Assembly: GCF_000519185.1 (NCBI RefSeq)
Contig: NZ_JAFA01000010.1
Span: forward strand, 288 to 64,287
Direction: 5' to 3'
DNA from: Paraburkholderia nodosa DSM 21604
Lineage (GTDB): Bacteria > Pseudomonadota > Gammaproteobacteria > Burkholderiales > Burkholderiaceae
DNA: 64,000 bases
The notes beneath the pieces were generated by a model. That model made no database searches and was not told the DNA's origin. It saw only the letters and a program-made list of their open reading frames with translations. Below, piece by piece: positions 59,870 through 64,000 of this stretch; within the stretch, counting starts at the first letter, position 1, and every line of letters begins with the position of its first letter. A program made the position numbers and the translations under genes.

Positions 59870-61015
59870 ATGAAACGCTTGAAGTCTGTCATCGCGGTCG
59901 GCAGTGCTGTCGTGTCGCTCGGAACGGGAGCCGCCTGTGCACAGGAGGTCACGGTCAAGCTTGGCTTCGCCGGACCGTTGACTGGCGAGAATGCGAACCT
60001 TGGAAAGGACGTTGAACGTGGCGCGCGGATGGCAGTCGACGATCTGAACGCAAACCCACCGGTTATCGGCGGCAAGAAAGTCAGGATCGAGCTCGATGTC
60101 GAAGACGACGCCGGCGATCCGCGTCAGGCGACGCAGGTCGCACAGCGTCTCGTCGATGCCGGCGTAAAGGGCGTGGTCGGCCACTTCAATTCTGGCGCGA
60201 CGATACCCGCTTCGAAGATCTACTACGACGCGCACATCCCCGAGATCTCGCAGTCGTCGACGAACCCGAAATATACGCTGCAGGGTTTCGACACGGCCTT
60301 CCGTCTCGTCGCGAATGACGGCCAGCTGGGTTCCGTGCTTGGCCGCTACGCGGTTCAGAAGTGGAACGCAAAGAGCGTTGCCGTGATCGACGACCGCACC
60401 GCGTACGGCGAAGGGATCGCAGAAGAGTTCGTCAAGTCGGCAACGGCGGCTGGCGCCAAAGTCGTTTCCCGCCAGTACACGAACGACAAGGCGACCGACT
60501 TTCACGGCATCCTGACCGAGGTCAAGGGGGCCAATCCGGATGTCGTCTTCTACGGCGGCATGGACGCGCAGGGCGGCCCGATGATCAAGCAGATGCAGCA
60601 ACTTGGCATGACCGCGAAATTCATGGGCGGCGACGGCATCTGTACCGGCGAACTGCCGAGCCTCGCGGGCGCGTCGCTGTCCGGCCGGCAGGTGATCTGC
60701 GCCGAAGCGGGCGGCATCACGCCGGAATACGTCGCCGGCATGGACAACTTCAGGAAGCGCTTCAAGGAAAAGTATGGACAGGACGTCGTGATCTACGCGC
60801 CCTACGCGTACGACGCCGTCATGATCCTGGTGGACGCGATGAAGCGGGCCGGTTCGTCCGATCCCGCGAAATACCTGGCGTATCTGAAGAAGACAGACTA
60901 CAAGGGCGTGATCGGCGAGACGCGTTTCGATTCGAAAGGCGATCTGCAGAATGCAACGCTAACCCTCTACACGTTCAACGACGGCAAACGTGAAAGTCTC
61001 GGTGTCCAACACTGA
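59870..61015 (+). CDS. Branched-chain-type amino-acid-binding protein (LivK-like)
   Basis: 381 residues. ATG is preceded by TTGGAGG. Signal peptide SVIAVGSAVVSLGTGAACA. Type I periplasmic fold: KLGFAGPLTGENANLGKDVERGARMAVDDLN, VVGHFNSGATIPASKIY, SVAVIDDRTAYGEGIAEEFVKSA, TDFHGILTEVKGANPDVVFYGG. The Liv/Hmr family binds leucine-like or other amino acids. Gap to the SHMT-like gene is 142 bp with no strong terminator seen, so co-transcription is possible. No permease or ATPase in the window. Confidence 0.9.
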   Translation: MKRLKSVIAVGSAVVSLGTGAACAQEVTVKLGFAGPLTGENANLGKDVERGARMAVDDLNANPPVIGGKKVRIELDVEDDAGDPRQATQVAQRLVDAGVKGVVGHFNSGATIPASKIYYDAHIPEISQSSTNPKYTLQGFDTAFRLVANDGQLGSVLGRYAVQKWNAKSVAVIDDRTAYGEGIAEEFVKSATAAGAKVVSRQYTNDKATDFHGILTEVKGANPDVVFYGGMDAQGGPMIKQMQQLGMTAKFMGGDGICTGELPSLAGASLSGRQVICAEAGGITPEYVAGMDNFRKRFKEKYGQDVVIYAPYAYDAVMILVDAMKRAGSSDPAKYLAYLKKTDYKGVIGETRFDSKGDLQNATLTLYTFNDGKRESLGVQH

Positions 61016-61053
61016 GCCACGACCGCATCGCGGGCTGGCGCGATGCGGTGCCT

Positions 61054-62043
61054 TTAGCGGGACGGGCGCGAGAAACGCACCTGATACTCGCGCGGCGAGA
61101 GACCCGTTTTGCGCTTGAACAGCACGCGGAACGAACCGGGATCGGCGTAACCTACCCGGTCGCTGAGGCTTTCGAGCGCGACGGGTCGGGTTTCCAGTAA
61201 CTGTTTCGCCACTTCGATGCGAAGATTCTGCAGATATTCGAGCGGCGCGAGGCCCGTGGCCTGCTTGAAGCGGCGGTTCAGCGTCCGTTCGCTCACGGCG
61301 AGCCACGTCGCAAGCTCGCTTAAGCGGAACCCTTCGGCAATCGTCGCTTCCATGCGCTGCTGCGCCCGGGCGATGAGGGGATCCGTGTGACCGTGCTCGT
61401 CGACCAGCGTCGCATAGGATGCCTGATCAATACGATTGACGTCGATCAGCAAGGATCTCGCCGTCACGGCGGCAAGCTTTTCGTCGGCGAGCATTGCCAC
61501 GAGCCGTATCGCGAGATTGAGATATGACGTGACCGCGCCGCTGGAAATAATGCGATCCTGCCCGGTCAGGACCTCGCGTGCGCGAAGCTCGACGGCCGGA
61601 TAACGTCGTGCGAAGTCGGCCGCCTTCGCCCAGTGCGTGGTGGCGACCCGTCCGTCCAGCAGGCCCGCCTCGGCAAGCAGGTAGTTGCCCGTGCAGTAGG
61701 CCGCCAGCACGGCACCGGCCTTGTGCTGGCAGCGCAGCGCCCTCGAGAGCTTTTCGATCTGCTCGCGGCGGCCGATGAAGGCATCCATGTCGGAGAAAAA
61801 CGGCGCCGTGAGCAGGATGGCGTGCGCGCCTTTGCGTCCGTCGATCTTGCCGTCCACCGCGATGCTCTGCCCCGACGCCGCCCTCACCGGCTGCCCGTCG
61901 AGCGATTCGACGCGCCACGCGAAACGCCGCGCATCATGGCCACCGCGCGCCCCCAGCTGATTGGCGGCGTTGAAAACGTCGATGGGGCCGGCCACGCCGG
62001 AGGCCAGAATGCCGTCGTAAACCCAGATGCGGATCGTGATCAT
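61054..62043 (-). CDS. GlxA-family AraC regulator (DJ-1/PfpI domain)
   Basis: 329 residues. N-terminal DJ-1/PfpI-like domain: IRIWVYDGILASGVAGPIDVFNAAN, with the nucleophile-elbow segment VLAAYCTGNYLLAEAGLLDG. C-terminal AraC HTH: FRLSELATWLAVSERTLNRRFKQATGLAPLEYLQNLRIEVA and ALESLSDRVGYADPGSFRVLFKRKTGLSPREYQ. Such regulators often sense amines, betaine-like or small nitrogen compounds. Divergent from the tautomerase-like gene by 107 bp, the likely target. Confidence 0.9.
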   Translation of the reverse strand: MITIRIWVYDGILASGVAGPIDVFNAANQLGARGGHDARRFAWRVESLDGQPVRAASGQSIAVDGKIDGRKGAHAILLTAPFFSDMDAFIGRREQIEKLSRALRCQHKAGAVLAAYCTGNYLLAEAGLLDGRVATTHWAKAADFARRYPAVELRAREVLTGQDRIISSGAVTSYLNLAIRLVAMLADEKLAAVTARSLLIDVNRIDQASYATLVDEHGHTDPLIARAQQRMEATIAEGFRLSELATWLAVSERTLNRRFKQATGLAPLEYLQNLRIEVAKQLLETRPVALESLSDRVGYADPGSFRVLFKRKTGLSPREYQVRFSRPSR

Positions 62044-62150
62044 TGGTGTGTCCGATATGCCTTCAATAATGGCGATCTTGCCACTTCCTCGTCAGGCCGT
62101 AAAGCCGCATGATTTGCTCCATCCCAACACCTGATTGAAGGAGTAGCGCC

Positions 62151-62684
62151 ATGCCCATGATCGACGCCCTATGGCCCGAAGATGCCCTGACACCCGAAAC
62201 GGAAGCCCGCCTCGTCAAGGAACTCACCAACATTCTGATCCGCGCGGAAGGCTACGATCCCGACAACCGGATCGCGCAGGGCGTGACCGTGCTCTATCTG
62301 CATCGACCGGCCGCCGTATACGTTGCCGGGGAACGCTCGGCGCTGCCGCGCTACCGTATCGTTCCCTCGGCGCCGGAAGGTCAGTACACCGATGCTTCCC
62401 GCAAAGCGCTCGTCAGGGCCGTGACCGAGGCCGTGGCCCGCGCCGAGAACCGTCCGCTCGAAGACGTGGCGCCACGCGTGTGGGTTTTCCCGACCGAGAT
62501 TCCGGACGGCACGTGGGGCAGCCGCGGCGGCATCTGGACATTGCCCGACATTCATGCCCTGCTCGAAGGCGAGACCGAACGCGGCGTGGGCGCGGCGCGA
62601 CTCGCGCGCCGACGCCGCGAAAAAGCGCGTACCACGCTCGCGGCAGCGCTCGACGCGGCATCCACGGGGCACCCCGACGAGTAA
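62151..62684 (+). CDS. Tautomerase-superfamily protein
   Basis: 177 residues, start MPMIDALWPEDALTP, so Pro becomes the N-terminal residue after Met removal, the catalytic base of tautomerases. Core RLVKELTNILIRAEGYDP and the later repeat ALVRAVTEAVARAENRPLEDVAPRVWVFPTEIPDGTWG resemble two fused 4-oxalocrotonate-type beta-alpha-beta units, as in the malonate-semialdehyde-decarboxylase branch. GGAG lies upstream of the start. Divergent GlxA-type gene is the probable regulator. Substrate unknown. Confidence 0.8.
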   Translation: MPMIDALWPEDALTPETEARLVKELTNILIRAEGYDPDNRIAQGVTVLYLHRPAAVYVAGERSALPRYRIVPSAPEGQYTDASRKALVRAVTEAVARAENRPLEDVAPRVWVFPTEIPDGTWGSRGGIWTLPDIHALLEGETERGVGAARLARRRREKARTTLAAALDAASTGHPDE

Positions 62685-62688
62685 CGGC

Positions 62689-62718
62689 GAAAGGCTCTTC
62701 GCAAGCGAAGAGCCTTTC
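62689..62718. terminator. Bidirectional hairpin terminator
   Basis: GAAAGGCTCTTCGC (62689-62702) is perfectly complementary to GCGAAGAGCCTTTC (62705-62718) with a two-base loop. It sits between the convergent tautomerase-like and DUF4148 genes and can end both. Confidence 0.8.
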
Positions 62719-62757
62719 AATTGCGACGGCACGCAGGGCCGCGCGCGACATACATCG

Positions 62758-63081
62758 TTAATGCGCGTAGATCGGACCGAGCCCGGGCGTGTCCTGCCGG
62801 GACGAAACCGTAGCCGCACCCGCGCCTGCCGCCGACGAACCGTCCGCCACGCCGCCGAACCCCGAAGCGACCGCGGCGTTCTGCGCGCTCACGCGTGCCT
62901 CGGCGGCCTGAATTTCCTGCGGATAGTTCACATAGTCGGCGCCAGGGTTGTAGCCGGCCTTCTCCAGTTGCACGAGTTCCGCGCGAACCTGCGCACGCGT
63001 GAGCGGCTCGCTGGATTGCGCGAAAGAAACAACCGGAACAGCGACGATAGCGGCAACGACCAGCGACTTGATGAGTTTCAT
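62758..63081 (-). CDS. DUF4148 secreted protein
   Basis: 107 residues from ATG 63081 (MKLIKSLVVAAIVAVPVVSFA, a Sec signal peptide). The mature start SSEPLTRAQVRAELVQLEKAGYNPGADYVNYPQEIQAAEARV is the DUF4148 signature, a family abundant in Burkholderia and relatives; then a Gly/Ala/Ser-rich tail. Function unknown; periplasmic. A longer frame upstream is not coding. Confidence 0.9.
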   Translation of the reverse strand: MKLIKSLVVAAIVAVPVVSFAQSSEPLTRAQVRAELVQLEKAGYNPGADYVNYPQEIQAAEARVSAQNAAVASGFGGVADGSSAAGAGAATVSSRQDTPGLGPIYAH

Positions 63082-63353
63082 GGGATCCACCTGCAAGCAA
63101 AGTATTGGGTCAGACCACGGTTGCGTGGCACGTGCATCCAGTCGCCTCGACGTCTGCTTTGCGACACCGCCGACTGGCATGGACGTATTTGAAACCCTCA
63201 ACGTATCCTGCTTGTTTCCGCGACCCCCGGCTTTTGCAAGCCTCCTTGTCCTTTGGCGCGATGGATACACAACGATACCAGGTCCGCAAAATCGCTGCGC
63301 GCCGTTCGGGCCGGCGCGCCTGCGCAAATCGTCTGAATGTTGCGGGTGCCGGG

Positions 63354-63944
63354 CTAGAAACGATCCACGTCGACTACGGCCTGCGCGAACGCCTGCGGCG
63401 CTTCCTGCGGCAGGTTATGGCCGATGCCGCCCGTAATGACGCGGTGCTCGTATTTCCCCGTGAACTTGCTCGCATACGCGCTGGGCGGCGCGTGTGGCGC
63501 GCCGTTCGCATCGCCTTCGAGCGTGATCGTCGGCACGCCGATCGTCGGCCCCGGTACGAGCCGCGCCTCGTATTCGTCGTACTTCGCTTCGCCCGGCGCG
63601 AGGCCCAGACGCCAGCGATAGTTGTGGATCGAAATGTCCACGTGATCGGGGTTTTCGAAGGCCGCTGCGCTGCGATCGAACGTAGCGTCGTCGAACTGCC
63701 ATTTCGGCGAGGCATTTCGCCAGATCAGCTTCGTGAAATCGTGTGTGTACTTCTGGTAGCCGGCGCGGCCCCGGTCCGTCGCGAAGTAGAACTGATACCA
63801 CCACAGATATTCGGCATCGGGCGGCAGCGGCGACATGCCAGCCTTTGGACTGCTAATGATGTAACCGCTCACCGAAACCAGCGCCTTGCAGCGCTGCGGC
63901 CAGATCACGCTCTCCGTTTTACGCCGTGCGCAACGGCGGGCCAC
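63354..63944 (-). pseudogene. Alpha/beta hydrolase, C-terminal part with disrupted 5' end
   Basis: From about residue 15 on the protein is a normal hydrolase C-terminal half: WPQRCKALVSVSGYIISSP, LWWYQFYFATDRGRAGY, PTITLEGDANGAP and the His loop VITGGIGHNLPQEAPQAF. The preceding elbow (family pattern G-x-D-W-G-x-R-x-A) is missing: the first residues MARRCARRKTES do not fit, and in another frame GPPLRTA ends in a stop codon. So the N-terminal half, including the nucleophile, is lost or frameshifted; the rest may lie beyond the right edge. Confidence 0.6.
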
Positions 63945-64000
63945 GGGCAGTATAGGTGGGCGCTCTTACATACGGCGGCTGCGTGGCTGCCCCGCATCGG

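Noticed and set aside
1..64000. CRISPR arrays, prophage modules, tRNA or rRNA genes, riboswitches
   Set aside because: No regularly spaced direct repeats, phage structural genes, cloverleaf sequences or known aptamer patterns were found by eye.

Overview
The window reads as a chromosome or chromid segment of a Burkholderiaceae bacterium, most likely Paraburkholderia, Caballeronia or a close relative. This rests on high GC with strong third-position GC, a DUF4148 secreted protein, many LysR/AraC/TetR/IclR regulators paired with small catabolic operons, and a CqsS/LqsS/PhcS-type sensor kinase. No rRNA, tRNA, CRISPR array, prophage or replication origin was seen. Organism assignment is inference from gene style.

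Layout. 0-2.7 kb: a gene tail cut by the window edge, a small hypothetical, a SAM methyltransferase and an exported isochorismatase-fold protein without its usual cysteine. 2.9-5.2 kb: beta-carbonic anhydrase plus SulP transporter, a probable bicarbonate uptake pair. 5.2-16.6 kb: amine and amino-acid metabolism (amine oxidase, Zn-alcohol dehydrogenase, MetR-like LysR, MFS, TPR protein with divergent AraC regulator, amino-acid permease, PatB/MalY-type aminotransferase, two carboxymuconolactone-decarboxylase-fold proteins) and a frameshifted Lrp remnant. 17-22.2 kb: small redox islands (HxlR/NmrA/DoxX; TetR/SDR with paired operators; an F420-type reductase; SnoaL-like). 22.4-24.2 kb: a universal stress protein and a CBS-BON protein, each preceded by an FNR/ANR-type box. 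24.4-28.1 kb: an acyl-CoA operon (FadH-like reductase, NTF2-fold protein, enoyl-CoA hydratase with an extra C-terminal module) behind a double palindromic operator. 28.2-34.6 kb: a secreted beta-propeller, a DUF1223 protein and two c-di-GMP proteins. 34.7-37.2 kb: an IclR/ABC permease/binding-protein operon without an ATPase.

38.3-45.3 kb is the most interesting part. It holds a MASE2-GGDEF-EAL protein, a receiver-plus-kinase protein, a CqsS/LqsS/PhcS-like hybrid sensor kinase, and a ketoacyl-ACP-synthase-III-like enzyme immediately upstream of the kinase. Known systems with this sensor type place the signal synthase (CqsA/LqsA aminotransferase-like, or PhcB methyltransferase) beside the kinase. 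Here a KAS III enzyme sits in that position, which suggests a signalling system with a different, undescribed autoinducer.

46.7-51.7 kb is flanked by inverted copies of one IS5-family element (left copy a 262-bp end fragment, right copy internally deleted) around a TetR-controlled cargo: flavoprotein, alpha/beta hydrolase and methyltransferase. 51.7-55.7 kb is a dauBAR-like D-amino-acid module (FAD dehydrogenase, binding protein, ornithine-cyclodeaminase-family enzyme, YheO/DauR-type regulator). 55.7-64 kb holds an SLC13 transporter remnant, a diguanylate cyclase, a LysR/SHMT-like/LivK-like amino-acid cluster, a GlxA-type regulator with a tautomerase-fold protein, a DUF4148 protein and a 5'-damaged alpha/beta hydrolase.
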